Shown: positions 47,032 to 60,314, counted from the first letter of the stretch. The stretch is 64,000 nt of DNA from Datisca glomerata (GCA_003255025.1 QANY01005876.1:985199-1049198); one strand, 5' to 3'. The notes: generated by a model not told the origin, from the sequence alone. Program-made: numbers and translations.

Positions 47032-48578
47032 ATTGAAGGAATCAACGCAGAGAAAAATATTGGATCTTGAAAAATTCGAGAAACAACCATCTCAATTATG
47101 GATTAGAAAAAAATACATTTTGAGACATGACAATCAAATATCAAACTTTCATAGTCTTCCTTATCTATTCCTTAGACCGTGAATCAAAATTAAGAGCGGA
47201 TGGCCACTCGAATAAAAAAAGACCAAAAAATAAGTCATCTTTTTCTTTTATCAAAACCAAATGTTCGGCCAAAAAAACACTCTCATTGAGTAAAACTATC
47301 AAAAAGAGTTTCTGAAAAATTGGCTTCATGCATAATAAAAAACTGTCAAAATAGACTTTTAAAGAAAATGGTCAAAAAGCCGTCTCTTCACATGGGTTAG
47401 GAACTAAGCGTAGGTTGGAAAATTCCAACCGTTATTTGGATTTCTTTAATTAAATTAATTAATTAAAATCAAATTAATTAATTTTAATTAATCTTTGACC
47501 TTTTTAGAATTAAGATTGAGTTAGTTTTTAGATCTTTTTGTTGACTATAGGATATCCATGTTGAGCCATTTATTTATTAAACAAGTCATGTCATAACATA
47601 ACTCAAATTTGAGGCTAGTAAGTGGACTATAAAGATGAAAATATATTTTGTTACATAATTAATAAACTATATCGATTAAACTCATAATCAAATTTATTAA
47701 TCATTAATTACAATTAACTCTACTATAAAATCGTAATTAAACTCCAAGTATATTTTATATTACTTGATGTAACTATCATTGACATATTATTCACTATGCA
47801 ATGTTCCTTCATAATATAATACCGTGTATAATTAGGTGAAGTACTATCGACCAAATATTTATAAACTTCTTGGCATCCTTAGATTCCAAATTCATTATAT
47901 CAGTCAACTATGATAATTTTCATATTTGATGGCTCAAGTAAAATTATCAAATCTCTAGTACTCTATCACATATTTGAAGCTCTTAGTTTAATGCAACCTC
48001 ATAAATAAAATTCCTAAAATGTATTATGTCACTTAATTAAAAGTATTTATAGATTATACTATTGAGAATCTATGAACTCACTATGTAATAACTCAGTCAT
48101 CCAACTTACAGAATATATTGACTCATAGAGTCTCATTCTTGATAGATCAAAATAACTAAGCTATTAAATATGATCTCATAACTCTTTCAAGATTGAAAAC
48201 AATCATAATCAGACTCATTAGTCATTTCAATGCATTCCAAATGCACTATTACATTAACTAGATACTTTACCTCGTGACCAAGATAAGTCATTCTACATAA
48301 TAGAGTTAATGTACTACAATCTTTTTTTAGTAAACCGTTCAACTTCACTAGAATGTGAAATTTAGTATTTACAAGTCATAAAGAACTCCTGGTTAAATAC
48401 CTTGTTCCCATGAGGTAAAATTTATAGGACTCACAAACCAAGTATTATTATACTTGTGCATCTTTTTACAAGAATTTATTACACATAATATAAGAATAAA
48501 CTATTTATTATTAATCAGAATTAAATGTCTCAATAAATACAATAAAATTTCAATATTTTTTAGAATACAATCCTAATA
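47032..48578 (-). repeat. 5' LTR of the copia element
   Basis: About 1547 bp, colinear with the left LTR over 47229-48578. The part nearest the PBS (47032-47228) has no match at the left LTR. It ends AATCCTAATA (48569-48578), where the left LTR has AATCCTAACA. Confidence 0.85.
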
Positions 48579-50405
48579 TAAACGTGCAAGGTTTGATACA
48601 CTATTTAAAGACACGACAATATTGAAAGGCATACACTCATTTAGAATGAGTTGCATCCATTTCATACAATTGAATGAATTAATATATGCTTCCTTATCGT
48701 GTTATTATTTTTACTTTTATTTTTTTTCCAACCTAATCATTTGAATATTTAGATGATATAATTATTTTGTACGACTTTTGACTATACAAATTTTACCTAC
48801 ATAAACTTAGAAGTAAAATCTTACAATCGCCATAACAAGATAATGATGTTTGATGTAAAAATTTCAAAAAAAAAAGCATAATGTATAATAAGTAAGCAAC
48901 TTTACAACTCAACTTATTATTCTTGATTTAAGAGGCAACAGCTCCCTAATTAACGTTAATGGAGTAACATCAATCTTTCTACAATAAAGTCAATAAAAGT
49001 TTAAATGATCTAATTTTACTAAAATCATGTCTCTTCAAGTTAGTTGAACCCACAATCTTATAACTAACTAGTAATTTTATTATGTGTTATGCATGTAATC
49101 GAGATCATTAAATATTTTAATTTTTTTTCTCACCATTTTAGGGTCAATAGTCCTTCCAAAAAAATATAAAAGAAAAATCTAGCATTAAATTTTATAATAT
49201 TTTATTAAAGATATGAACACGGAGATTTAACTCTCAACTGATGAATCAGTTTTAACTGAATTTTATATTGTCATCTTATTCAATGAGTGGAGTAATTAAT
49301 ATCAATATGAGATAAACATGTGACACTTTATAATCTTTGTACTTCTAAATACTTTATATCATGAGTAATTAAAATTATTTATTTTAACAACGCTAATGCA
49401 TCATAGAATCACTAATAATATAATAGAGTTTTCACTATTTCATTAATGATCATCCTTCCGTAAACATGTTTTATTATTATTGGTCGTGAGGATTTGGAAA
49501 TAAAAAATTTCACTGTCATTTTTTTCTTTCAAGGATATTTTCATGAATCTTAATAAACCACTTATAGAAAATGTGATGTGTATTTGACATTGATTATAAA
49601 TGTACATTTATGAAATGTTGATAATATTAGGAACTCATAATTAATAATCCTTTGAATATCATAATATTAAATGTATAATTGAAAAATGAATAGTCAATTA
49701 CGATATGAAGTATAAAATGTCATTTTAAGGATTTAAGAATAATAAGTGAATAATATTGTCTAAAAATAATTCTCATTCAATAAGTTAAAACACTTATGGC
49801 ATACTAAAAAGTTAAACCACACCAATCCATGTATAGTGAGACCATTATTTAACCATAGTCATGATGATACAAAAATAACTCATTCTCATCATAACTAATT
49901 TGGATTCAATTATATAATCCAATTAAATAAAAAATATTATTTAATACTATATAGTTGTATTAGAATGAATTTCATGTTAAGTTTGAGGAAACATTGTGAC
50001 AAACATAAGTGTTCTAATGTAATGTTGTATACCTAAATAGTTGGATCTTGAAAACAAAGGAAGCGTCATATATTAATATAGTCAATGCGACAATGCCAGT
50101 GTTTATGATTCCTTAAGCTAATTTTGTCGATTGCATATCCTTTTGGTAAATGGGATCTCCCACCGAATTATAGAAAATGATGGAAACTGTTTTTTTCTCT
50201 TTTAAGAAAATGATGAAAACTGTTAGTTTCACTTTAATGGAAGAAAATTTGGCTTTATTTTTAAAGTGCTTCTCACATCCAAAAAAAGGCATGGAAGACA
50301 GTTCTACAAGCAAGAGTGGGTTATATTTTATAAGCATTGTTTAAATAAATAAAGCAAATGGAAATCCTAAAGTTCAGTATCAGTTTGTTAACGTAAAGCG
50401 GTTTG

Positions 50406-50460
<55 letters not shown>

Positions 50461-50965
50461 TGCTCAACGCGTCATTACATTTGAGTTGATATATGAGGAG
50501 GTGAATTTTCTCTTTCTTAATCAAGTCTAATTTTTGTTACATTAGATATATAACTAATTCGAGTTGTTTTTAGAGATATTATTTAGTAGGGCTTATCTAG
50601 GATTGTAATTCTCTCATAATACTCTCCTAATTTAACTAACATAGTTTTTTAGAATAATCTTTAAAATTAGACAGCAAGACTAGGATGTAAGTAATCTTAA
50701 TTTATATTCTGAAGAGACACTTGAATATTGTCTCAAACAATCTAGAATTATCATTGTAAAATAATTATGAGGAAGTAATTGAATTACTTCTAAAATTATT
50801 TTACACAAGTTTACCATGAAACTCCTGAGGAGACACATAAATTATCTCAATCGATCTAGAATTACAGTTGCAAAATAATCATGAGAAAATAATGGATTAC
50901 TTTCAAAGTTATTTTACAAAAGCTTTTCATGAAATTATCAATATATCATGGCTATATATTATTCT
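48579..50965. other. AT-rich spacer
   Basis: No gene. It contains the ATT microsatellite and, at 50690-50930, two related stretches of about 120 bp (GAAGAGACAC.TGAAT.TC.., TCTAGAATTA, AAAATAATCATGAG.AA.TAAT) that look like an imperfect tandem duplication. Confidence 0.5.
50408..50460. repeat. (ATT)n microsatellite
   Basis: About 17 uninterrupted ATT units. Confidence 0.97.
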
Positions 50966-51074
50966 CACTACAACAATAAGGTGCGATGATAGCACACAAC
51001 TACCGCGTTTTACTCCAAAACGCGATGGAAAAGTAAAACCGCGAAATGAAAATTTCGCGAGGCCGCGCATTTCT

Positions 51075-51390
51075 CTTTACCAAATGAAAAATTCTCAACC
51101 CGCGTCTCTCTCTTTCACAGTAGCTCTCAGCTCTATCTCACGCCTCTCTCTTCTCTCTCGATCTCGATGGTGACCAACGAGCTCTCTCTTAGCTCACTCT
51201 CGAGAACCTCTCTTTCTCAGCTCTCTCTCTCTCTCTATCTCTCAGCTCCCTCTCGTGAAGCTCTCCCGCAGCTCTCTTTCAACTTCATCGTAGGTTTCTC
51301 CCACGGCAGCAAACTCTCCCTCGCGGCTCTCACTCTCTCATCTTTGTCTCCCAGCTCTCTCCTACTTTGATTTCACAGCTCAGAACCAGA
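51075..51390 (+). other. CT-rich leader-like block in the CACTA element
   Basis: A CT-rich stretch with an ATG at 51167 and frames made only of Ser/Leu, followed by CAGAGGTAAGGG, a good donor site (about 51390). It resembles the 5' UTR/first exon of a plant gene and may be captured promoter-proximal sequence. Confidence 0.4.
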
Positions 51391-53310
51391 GGTAAGGGTT
51401 TCATTATCAAGTTATTGTCTGATTTTTGTCTAATTTTTATGATTTTTGAGTTTTATCTTAGTTGATTAGGGTCTGTGTTCCTGAATCGAGTCATGCACTA
51501 AGTTTTGAAATGAAAATGTTCCCGATTTCTAGGCATGCAGTAAGCAGATCTTGATTCTGGTTGATTTTTCAGATCAGAGCGGTTGAGGTTGTTTGACGCA
51601 AGGCTTATTTTACTACCGTCGAATGTATATATTATAATGATTCAATCTCTGTATCAATTTTCCCTTTCTTTGCATTTTATATAAATGTGGATGAGTTGAT
51701 GAGTGCTGATAACTGTTTGGATGTATGAATATGGAATTTGTTAGGGGCAGGACTTGATTCTGGTGGCTTGTCATTTGAGATCTCTTACAGTAAGAAGCAT
51801 TGCTTTCCAAGCCTCGGGGATGTATGAATTTGAGATTTGTTAGGGGCAGGACTTGATTTTGGTGGCTTATCGTCCTAGATTCATGTCATTCTTGCCTCCT
51901 TTTTCATTTATCTTGTTTATGTGTTAAACATGTGAAGAAATCTTTTGTGTGAAATCTTTTGTACTGTTCTATTTGCAGAATTAGCTGCTGGTGGTGGTAT
52001 GCTATGTGAAAAGTATGGAATATTGAGGCACATCCATTACCTTGTGTGAAATAGAAGGGTGGATAAAAATTGTCCTCTTATCCAGTCCGCTTCCCCATTT
52101 ACTCAAACCCTCACAAATTGTTCTCTATCCATGAGCTAAATATGGTTTTTGCCAAGCTGTTAAAGCATCTATATCATTGAATTTGTTAAATCGCTAAAAG
52201 CCTATTTGTTACATGTAACAACAACATATGTCGTTTTCCTTTTACCATTTTCTCCATTTGAAAAATTTCTTTTCTAGTTGCATGCTGGTTGGTGTATTTT
52301 GGGTTTCGTATTCTACAGCCTTGTATTTCATGATGCTCTGAACTTGAGCTATGGTTCTCCCTTTCATAAAAAGAAAGAAAATATAAGTTATAAATGTTAC
52401 ATTTTCCTTCTTCATTTCTCTGTTTTTTCATATGAATGGTGGTGTATAGTTATTTGGTTTATGAATGAGGTTCAGAAAATAGGATAAAGGTTCCAAGATT
52501 CATTTCTTTATTTTTATATGAGGGGGTGGGGGGAAGGGGGGTTATGTTTATATATGTTTGGTCATTTTTCGTAGATCTTAGGAGTTACTTAGGATACAAA
52601 ATTGAAAACATTGATATAAACATGGTGATATTGAAGAACATACTAAGATACCAATTGCTTTATACTATGATTTATTTTTTTATTTAGACTCCTTTTGCTG
52701 GGACATGAAGAAAGTCTAGCTAAATATTATAAAAGATATGATCAAGCTACTAGCATTTTTGTCAGGTGGAGCACGTTCTCTTTTGAAATGGGTAAATACT
52801 CATAACCTTGCTATATAACTATTTAGGATACTTGTTTTTAGTAAAAATATAGTACCCACACTTTGAATGTTGAAGGCTTCAAGCAAGAATGATATTTTCC
52901 TTTAAAGGGAAGTAGGAAAAGTGTAGTGGTTATGCCTTTAGTTTTCCAGTAACTGTGTAGAAAATTTATGAAGGTGGATTACTGGTAAGCAAAGCATATT
53001 ACCACTCATTTTAATGCATTTTTTCAAATGAATTTTGTCTTAATCTTCTATTATTGATGTGGAATTTGTCTATTATTGTTGCAAAATTTATGAAATTTGA
53101 TAACCCAATAAAGATTGCTTTATCCACACAGTTTTGTTTTCATTGAAAGCAAAGAGAAACTTAGTAAGTGTGATCTGGATGGTGTTGTATATAGAACTTC
53201 TGACTAAGTGTGGTATGGATTACCTCTCATATTAATTTTAAATTGTGAAGCTCCGTTTAGTTTCTTCTTTGTTGTTTGTTATACTTGATGTTTTGTTTTT
53301 CCTTTGTCAG

Positions 53311-53400
53311 AAAGCTCAACATGAATTGTTGGCTGTCGATGCTACTCAATTGCTTGAGAAAGAGCATTCAGGATGCCATGCATTGCTTAGAGATGATAAG
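53311..53400 (+). pseudogene. Captured CULLIN1-like exon (30 codons)
   Basis: Exactly 90 bp between an acceptor (TTTGTCAG, ending 53310) and a GT (53401). It reads [20 protein letters not shown] then [10 protein letters not shown]. This is the QHELL...[16 protein letters not shown] block of plant CUL1, the SCF ubiquitin ligase scaffold, with only about three changes from what I recall. No other cullin exon could be read around it, so it is a gene fragment carried by the CACTA element. The splice sites are intact, so it might be spliced into a transcript. Confidence 0.85.
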
Positions 53401-54939
53401 GTCTAATATGTTGGTTGATCACTTGTTCTTTTCCTATTTTGTACAATTACCTACATCTCTGCTTTTAGATTCCAAGTGCTTGTGTCACTCATCACAAGCA
53501 TGGACTTGAATGTGTTTCCTTTTATAGTAAAAAGGGCTTGAATGTATTGCTAGCTTGTTAGGTGAAAATTTATATAACAAGACGATCATGTTAGGCCATG
53601 GATAGGCCATGGATAATTAATAATATTTTATTGTTTGCAAGCATCATTTATATTGGCATGATGATGCCATTTTGTGTGAAAGTTTTGATTATCTTGTGTC
53701 ATTACGTCATGTCAGTCTCCTTTAAATCACTGGTTTAGAGTGGACTTTAATGTTCATTGTATAGTTTTCTCTCTTATAACTTGTTGCTGGTTGATTTTGA
53801 ATGATTAGCAGGAGCATCTCAATATTTGGCTTTACCCCTTTTCATCAAAGGTTAAACAGAGCATTGTAGTTTAACAGATCCATAGGTGTCAACAAATACT
53901 GATAGTGGCTCAGGTATACCAATAGCATAAGACACTTGCAATTCTTGGTGGGGCTATATTATTGACACATTGGCAATCATTGGACCGATTTTTATTTATT
54001 GAAGTGTTGAACACATCTAGGATTATTTACCTTTTCTGCTACTATTTTGGGTGTTTAAACATTGGAAGTTATTAATATCTTATCATTGGCTTTCTTCTAA
54101 TTGTATACTGAGAAATGGTTTATACATGAGATAATTTTGTTGTTTTCAAGCCTATTTGCTATTTTTAATTGTAAATAGTGAAATGGCTTTTCCAAATGAG
54201 CTAGCTTAGAATTATTTTAACCAGTCTTAATGAATGTGCTTCTTAGATGTTTTGTAGTTATTCTTTTTTATTCTGCCCATTGTTTGTAAATGTCTCATAG
54301 GGAGAAAAAGAATTGAATTGAGGAAGCAAAAGTCAGATTGAATTTTTGGGGTGGGGAGCAAAAACTCATAGGATCAGTGTTAAGTGTTGATTTGTTCCTA
54401 TACGTTAGGTTTATTAATCATTAACTTTCTTGTGTTATTAATCATTAATAATTATTTTACTCAATTTATTTCTCTTTAGTCATATTAGATTGAATAGTAC
54501 ATTTTTCAGCGGTATTTTCTAGATTCAATTTGTATAAATGAATTCCTGATTTTTATGGATTGTTTAAAAATCTACAGTTATAATTATACTTCAAAACAAA
54601 GTCAGCAGAAGTAAACAAGCTACATGTTGCCTCGACATCAGTTTCTGAAGTTTCATAATTAGATTTAGAGTCTTACTAGATTTTAATCATTCTCTTAGGA
54701 TATTACTTTTGTTTGTTGTATGTAAAAATCAATATACATTTGTCATTTAAAACTATGATTTTTAGCGGACAATAGTTTGTAACAATTTTGAGTAATAAAA
54801 TAAAAAATTATGTGATGTTATTATTTTTTTGATATTTTGTCAAAAATATTATTTTTTAAGTTTGTACAATGGCAAGAGTAAGTAATATAACAAAACTTAT
54901 AATAACAAGATGTTGCATATCATATAACATAAAAATGCT

Positions 54940-55310
54940 ATAAAAGTCTTTGACAGCGTTTAAAAAATGCTATACTAAGTTTTTACTATTGGTTTACAAA
55001 TCCTATCATTTGTCTACCATATCATTGAAAAAAACGTTATGGAAAGTCTGTCATAGTATAGGAGAAATGCTATGGTAGGTCTGTCAAGCGTTAAAAAAAT
55101 GCTACAGTAGATCTTTAACAGCATTGAAAAAACGTTATGATAGGTCTACCATAGCGTTTAAAAATGCTATAAAAAGTGTTTTGATAGCGGCGAAAAAATG
55201 CTATGGTAGGATTGGACTTTTAATAACGTTGGCAAACATAACGTTTAGCAAAACGCTATAAAAACGCTACGATAACATTTTTTGGCCGCTATCGTAGCAT
55301 TTTTTTTGTT
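54940..55310. repeat. Subterminal repeats of the CACTA element (right end)
   Basis: Ten or more copies in both orientations of words like AAAAATGCTATGGTAGG and TCT(G/T)(T/A)CATAGCGTT. They are probable transposase-binding repeats. The left end (50985-51070) has a different, CG-rich palindromic set (CCGCG, TTTCGCG, AAACGCG). Confidence 0.8.
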
Positions 55311-55319
55311 ATAGTGTCT

Positions 55320-58300
55320 ATAGATTAACATGTACAACTAAACATATTAATCGTGTATTGCCATCAATTCAATTATCGATCTTTCTAGATTTCACGTACT
55401 AAACGGCCAATTAGTCAAAGATACGATATTTTGAAGATTAAAAGAACTTAACTTTCTTTTAAGATTAAAAGAGCATAAGGCAAATTTCCAAAACTAAATT
55501 TTTTTTATCAAAGTTACTTAGGATATAGTTAATTGACAGAATTCCTCTTGTATTATGATTCCATAACTTTCTATCAATTGAAAATCCAAGTCTTTTTGAC
55601 AAAAAAAAAATTCAAGTCTTAAAAATATATCATTTTTTAAAATAAAAATACTACGTAGCATCATAACATCTAACACTGTGATGTGTTGGTGTTGTATGTG
55701 TTCTACTTAGTCATGATTAGTTGTTAAAAAAACCAATAAGTTTTTTATCATCATGGCGTTGAACTGTCTTCCCACTGGACCTCCTCCCTATGATATTGTT
55801 ACCTCACTATATATAATGAAAATTCAATACGCACTCGTTATTAGTTTAATAATCTTAGTGATTCGATTAATATATTTATTATAATAGAATGAAATATTCA
55901 CATGGATATTTTGAATGACTATTCATCTATTATATTTTCATGTAAATAAGAGCAAGAAAGCTCTATGTAAAAAGAATAGTTAAATTGGATGTTGTCAAAC
56001 ATTGGTTAGTTTAAATACTAACAATGGTTTGATTTGATTTTTTTTTAAGATCGATTATATTGATTTCAAGTCAACCCAAAGTTCCAAACAGCTAAACAAG
56101 ATGCAAGGATAACAACAATTATCCCACCGTTCTCGTGCACAAAAACTTTGGCCTTGCACTCACATCGATAATCAGATTTTTCATATTAAATTATTTTTTC
56201 ATATTAACTAGAAGTACAAAAAAACTTCTAACTCAATCCAACGCAAAACCAGCAACTGGCAATTTAGTTCTGATCGGTTATTAGTGTACTTGGTTTGGTT
56301 GGGTCACATACGTTCATGATACCAGTTTGGTTAATAAATTCTTCTAAAATCAAACTAAAGCGCTCAATGAACATCTCTAAACATAATATATGATCTTTTA
56401 AGGAAATAAATAAATTCTAGAATGATCTCATAACATGTATACTGTCATATCATAATGATGTTGAGCACTGCGGTAAAACACAACATTGCATTTTTCAAGA
56501 ATATTAATAAATAAAGTTGTGTATTGCACGTGCTAAACTAATGTAAAACATAGATTTTGAAATTATTACTAACAATAAAATAAGTACATTATCTTTGAGG
56601 ATTGTTGTAAATTTAAACTGAGAGCAAAAAAGTAATAATCATAAATTGATTAGCTTGTGTATGATATTGAAATTGTACTATATAGTTTCTATTTGAATAA
56701 TATAGAAAATGGTTTTATTTCATCAAATTTTCATATTTTAAAAAAATAATCATATCATATATTAAGAAATGATTTTTCTTATTAAAAAATATATTTAATA
56801 TCTTTCTCTAAATTAATTTATTTAATTTTTTATGTTCTCAAGACATAAACATTACTTAATATATAATATTATAAGTTTCTAATGAACAAAATGTGTTCTC
56901 TTTAAAAAAAATTATTCTTTGTATAAAAGATCTCGAAATTCACCTTCACACATATTCATGTTCGAATGGTATAAAATAAAATATTTTATTTTACAAACTA
57001 TTCTAAAAATTATTATTGAATATTAAATAAAATTTTGTTATACAATTAAATGAGAAAAGCATTAAAATCCCTAGAAATGATTATATCATGTTAAGATAAT
57101 TTCTCTTGTTAAAAAATGTATTAGTGTCTTTCTCTTAATACATTTATGTGAACTTTCATTTCCTAATCACATAAATATATATTAGTTTTATAAATATATA
57201 ATGAATAAATTGTTATTCTTTTAAAAATATATATTCGTTGTATAAAAGTTCTAAGAAATCAACTTTAGGAATATTCACGTTTGTAATTACATAATGTTTT
57301 AAAATCATTTAATTTTACAAACTACTTATAAACATATTATTATTGAGTACAAAATAAAACTTTATTACATGAATTAAATGAAAAAAGAGATGAATCTCGT
57401 TTTAAAAGATAAAAAAAGAAATTAAAAACTTCTTTCCTTTATACTCATTTTAATATAATATTTTTATTTTTTTCCCATTTTCCTCATCATATTTGAGGAT
57501 GGTAAATTTTCCTGTTTAAAATTTGAACATTTAAAACTAGCTATCATAAACTATAACCGAACCTATTCTCATAGGCTTTTAACACAGTAAAATTTAAAAA
57601 TGATCAATAGAAATGCACATTATACTTGTCCACTTGAGGTCATAATCATCCTATCAATAACAGCAATAATGAATAGCAGTTGCTAATTAAGACTATTTGG
57701 GTGCACAAGCAATTGAAAATCCATTACTCATTGCTTCAGTCTATCTACAACCAACATGAAAATTTCTGACAGTTCTGATAGTTGGCACTTTAAATTCGCC
57801 TATTTAATATGATTTTGTGAATTTTTTTCTTTTCCTATGTGATTTTTGCTTTTGCATACTAATTTGATTAGGAAAGGGAGATTGAAACCAAGATTGATAT
57901 ATGGAACGGTTTAACGTTAAAGAACTAAAATGCCAATTCTCAAACGCTAACAATATTAGAGTTACGTTATTAAACAAAGTTGAACTTGAATTTTTCAAAA
58001 AGAGAATTCATGGTAAATAATATTGTTGCTCTCCAACTACATCATCGTAAGCGGCAATAGTTTCTACTTTAATTTCCTTTAGAAATTTGAACAAAAATGA
58101 GATCATGTGATTTACACGCGTCTCACATGTAAAAAAGTTCACATATTCTCCTTATCACGTAACACCTTTCGGGGATATAATTTGGATATACATGAAAGAT
58201 TTAAGGCGTCAATATATTAATACATATTTGTATAATTTTTACTTAACAATAAGTAAGAGATCATAATTTATGTATGATAATTAGGATACAAACGGATATA

Positions 58301-58440
58301 TTGGTACTAAGAGATCCAGGTTTCGAATCACAAACCTCTCGTAGAATTTGTAGCTGAATATATATAAAAAAACAAAGAAAAGCATTATAAAATAAATGAG
58401 GAAATTATTTTAATTATAAATAGTAGAAACAATATTGTTG
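55320..58440. other. AT-rich intergenic region upstream of SERINC
   Basis: No coding or transposon protein signal. It contains the diverged tandem duplication listed separately. Confidence 0.55.
56740..57390. repeat. Diverged tandem duplication, about 335-bp unit
   Basis: 56746-57060 and 57083-57386 share in order TATCAT.TTAAGA, TTAAAAAATATATTA, TCTTTCTCT, TTGTATAAAAG.TCT, TATTCA(T/C)GTT, ATTTTACAAACTA, TTATTATTGA and ATTAAATGA.AAAAG. Confidence 0.7.
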
Positions 58441-58443
58441 GAG

Positions 58444-58451
58444 TATAAATA
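58444..58451 (+). promoter_or_regulatory. TATA box of the SERINC gene
   Basis: TATAAATA, about 30 bp upstream of a CT/GA-rich stretch with 5' UTR character. The predicted start is near 58475. Confidence 0.6.
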
Positions 58452-58474
58452 GCTTGGAAGATACATTGTCTGAT

Positions 58475-58598
58475 GAAAACAGGAAGCTTACGGCGGGACA
58501 AAAGAAAGCAGAGAAAGCAAAGAAAACCTCCAAAAAGCACTCCCTCTCTCTCTTTTACTCAATGATTTTTACATTTTAAAAAGAGCTCAAGCAAACAT

Positions 58599-58629
<31 letters not shown>

Positions 58630-58767
58630 AACATTCTGTTTCTTATATAAATGTAAAAAATACATTGAAAGGGAAAGAGACTGAAACAGAGAAAAGTTCT
58701 CCCATTAATAGTTAACTTTCTATCTGCATCTGCATTATTTCAAGTTCAACATCTTCTTCTTTAACAG
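58475..58767 (+). other. SERINC 5' UTR exon
   Basis: Inferred first, non-coding exon, with a (CT)n tract at 58603-58629, ending AACAG with a GTATCT donor at 58768. The 5' UTR intron would run to somewhere near 60180-60230; the acceptor was not fixed. Frames inside (58794-59012) have no protein features. Confidence 0.5.
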
Positions 58768-60314
58768 GTATCTTATTCTTTCCATCTTTATAATTGTATT
58801 TATGTATCTGGGTCTGCCATTTTCTCATTCATCATGATGGGTTCTCTATTATTTTCTGTTTGGTTCTTGAGAAATTCGAAGAACAAGAAACCATGAAATG
58901 CTTTCTGCTTTCATCCATATTCTCTGTTCTCTTCTCTTCTCCGTTTGTTGGTTTTGATATCATGAGATCGGAAATAACCAGTTTTTCATTACATAAATCA
59001 AATCATTTTTAGTAATTTTAAGAGTGTTAATTGGAGAGAAAGTGATTAAGAAAGAATCATTTTGCTTCAACTTTGGTTCTACTCTGCCTGCCTGCTTTTC
59101 CTTTACTGCACAGGGCAAAGCAAATCAATTGAAAATAGAGTTATCATGGTTAAATGACCAAACTGACACTCCGAAGCAATGATGAATAAAATAATTCTTG
59201 CTCAGTTGAAAAATATTTGAGGATATATTCGTCTAAGGAATTTCTTGGAGTTTGGTGGAGGATGTATTCTTCTACAGCCAATCTCCTCATGTAGTTTAGT
59301 CTGCTGATTGGTTTTTATACGCATTCCGAGAGATCTTTTGGTAGACTTAAGAGCATGTGGATCCCATCATATTTGAAATAAATGTATCTAACGGTTATGA
59401 TTATTAGTGGGCCATGTACGTTACTGATTTGTTTTTTCTTTAGGCCATGTTGTTGATTAAGTTGGGAATCAAAAGTGTCAAAAATAAAATTTAACAATCG
59501 TTCTAGGTATTTTTCAATTTAATTAATTGCGTAAAGGACTTTTCGTGTTATCCACTATATCTAATGATCAATTTACACCCAACTCGATTAATTTCACTAA
59601 ATTTTCTTATACGAATTAGGATAAATCATTAGCTTTAATACTAACGTGCATGGTTCCCACCAAATTATTTGCATACAACATAATTCAAACATTGGATCTG
59701 GGACCAAGATTTTCATCGCTTGAGTCTACCCTTAATTAGGGCTAATGGCTCATTTTAGGATTGAGTTCGTTAGCACTTATTTGCCCATAATCTAACATCC
59801 AACTCAAATGATCTATTTTATCCTATTATCACAGGAATATAGATCCTCTTTTGTGAAATCATGACAGTCTGTGCAAAAATGTACGACCACGATCATCTCC
59901 ATGTGTGTATTGAAATGACAAGATAATTTCTTTAATTTTTTTATTTTATATTTTTCTTTAGATTGAATGTTCGATTCAACATGATTCTCTCATGTTCCAT
60001 GGAACTGGAGAATCCTGATCCTTACCATAGAGGTCTTCAACTATTTTTAAGGGAATCTATTTATGTTAATTGATAATGTTTTGAGACATATTGCTAGTTG
60101 ATAGCATAACTTGGGCTATTGGTGTAGTTTTCCTATTTGCGCAATTCATTTCTTAGTTTTGACAATTTGGTGTAATAGCAGTAGACGTACACTAAATTAT
60201 GCAGTTCTTGTGAGTCGTATAGGAAGAAAAGTTGACCAAACTGTAAGAAACCAATTAGATTTTCTACGCTAAGCAGCCTACTGTGATGAACGGCATCGTC
60301 TCGTTCGAGTAGAA

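Larger units (their letters stand above)
40935..48578 (-). mobile_element. Ty1/copia retrotransposon, minus strand, with both LTRs
   Basis: Homologous LTRs at 40935-42248 and 47032-48578 flank a 4.8-kb interior. On the minus strand the order is 5' LTR (right), PBS (47020-47031), gag zinc knuckle, protease, integrase, RT, PPT, 3' LTR (left). This is the normal copia layout. The LTRs differ by many substitutions and indels, so it is old. The outer end of the left LTR is missing or replaced. Confidence 0.88.
50966..55316. mobile_element. CACTA (EnSpm) element, 4351 bp, with TCT target duplication
   Basis: The left end CACTACAACAATAAGGTG and the inverted right end CACTATAACAAAAAAAATGC continue with G(C/A)GATGATAGC / TACGATAGC. 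The 3-bp flanks are TCT at 50963-50965 and TCT at 55317-55319, the standard CACTA target size. The right subterminal region (54940-55316) carries repeated AATGCTA(T/C)(G/A) and GTCTGTCATAGCGTT words. No transposase motif is visible, so it is non-autonomous. The interior carries gene-like sequence, including a recognisable cullin exon. Confidence 0.9.

Noticed and set aside
51167..51370. 67-codon Ser/Leu frame as a real protein
   Set aside because: Low-complexity CT-rich sequence inside the CACTA element; more like a leader.
53276..53509. 77-codon frame around the cullin exon
   Set aside because: It is in a different frame from the cullin exon and runs through both splice sites.
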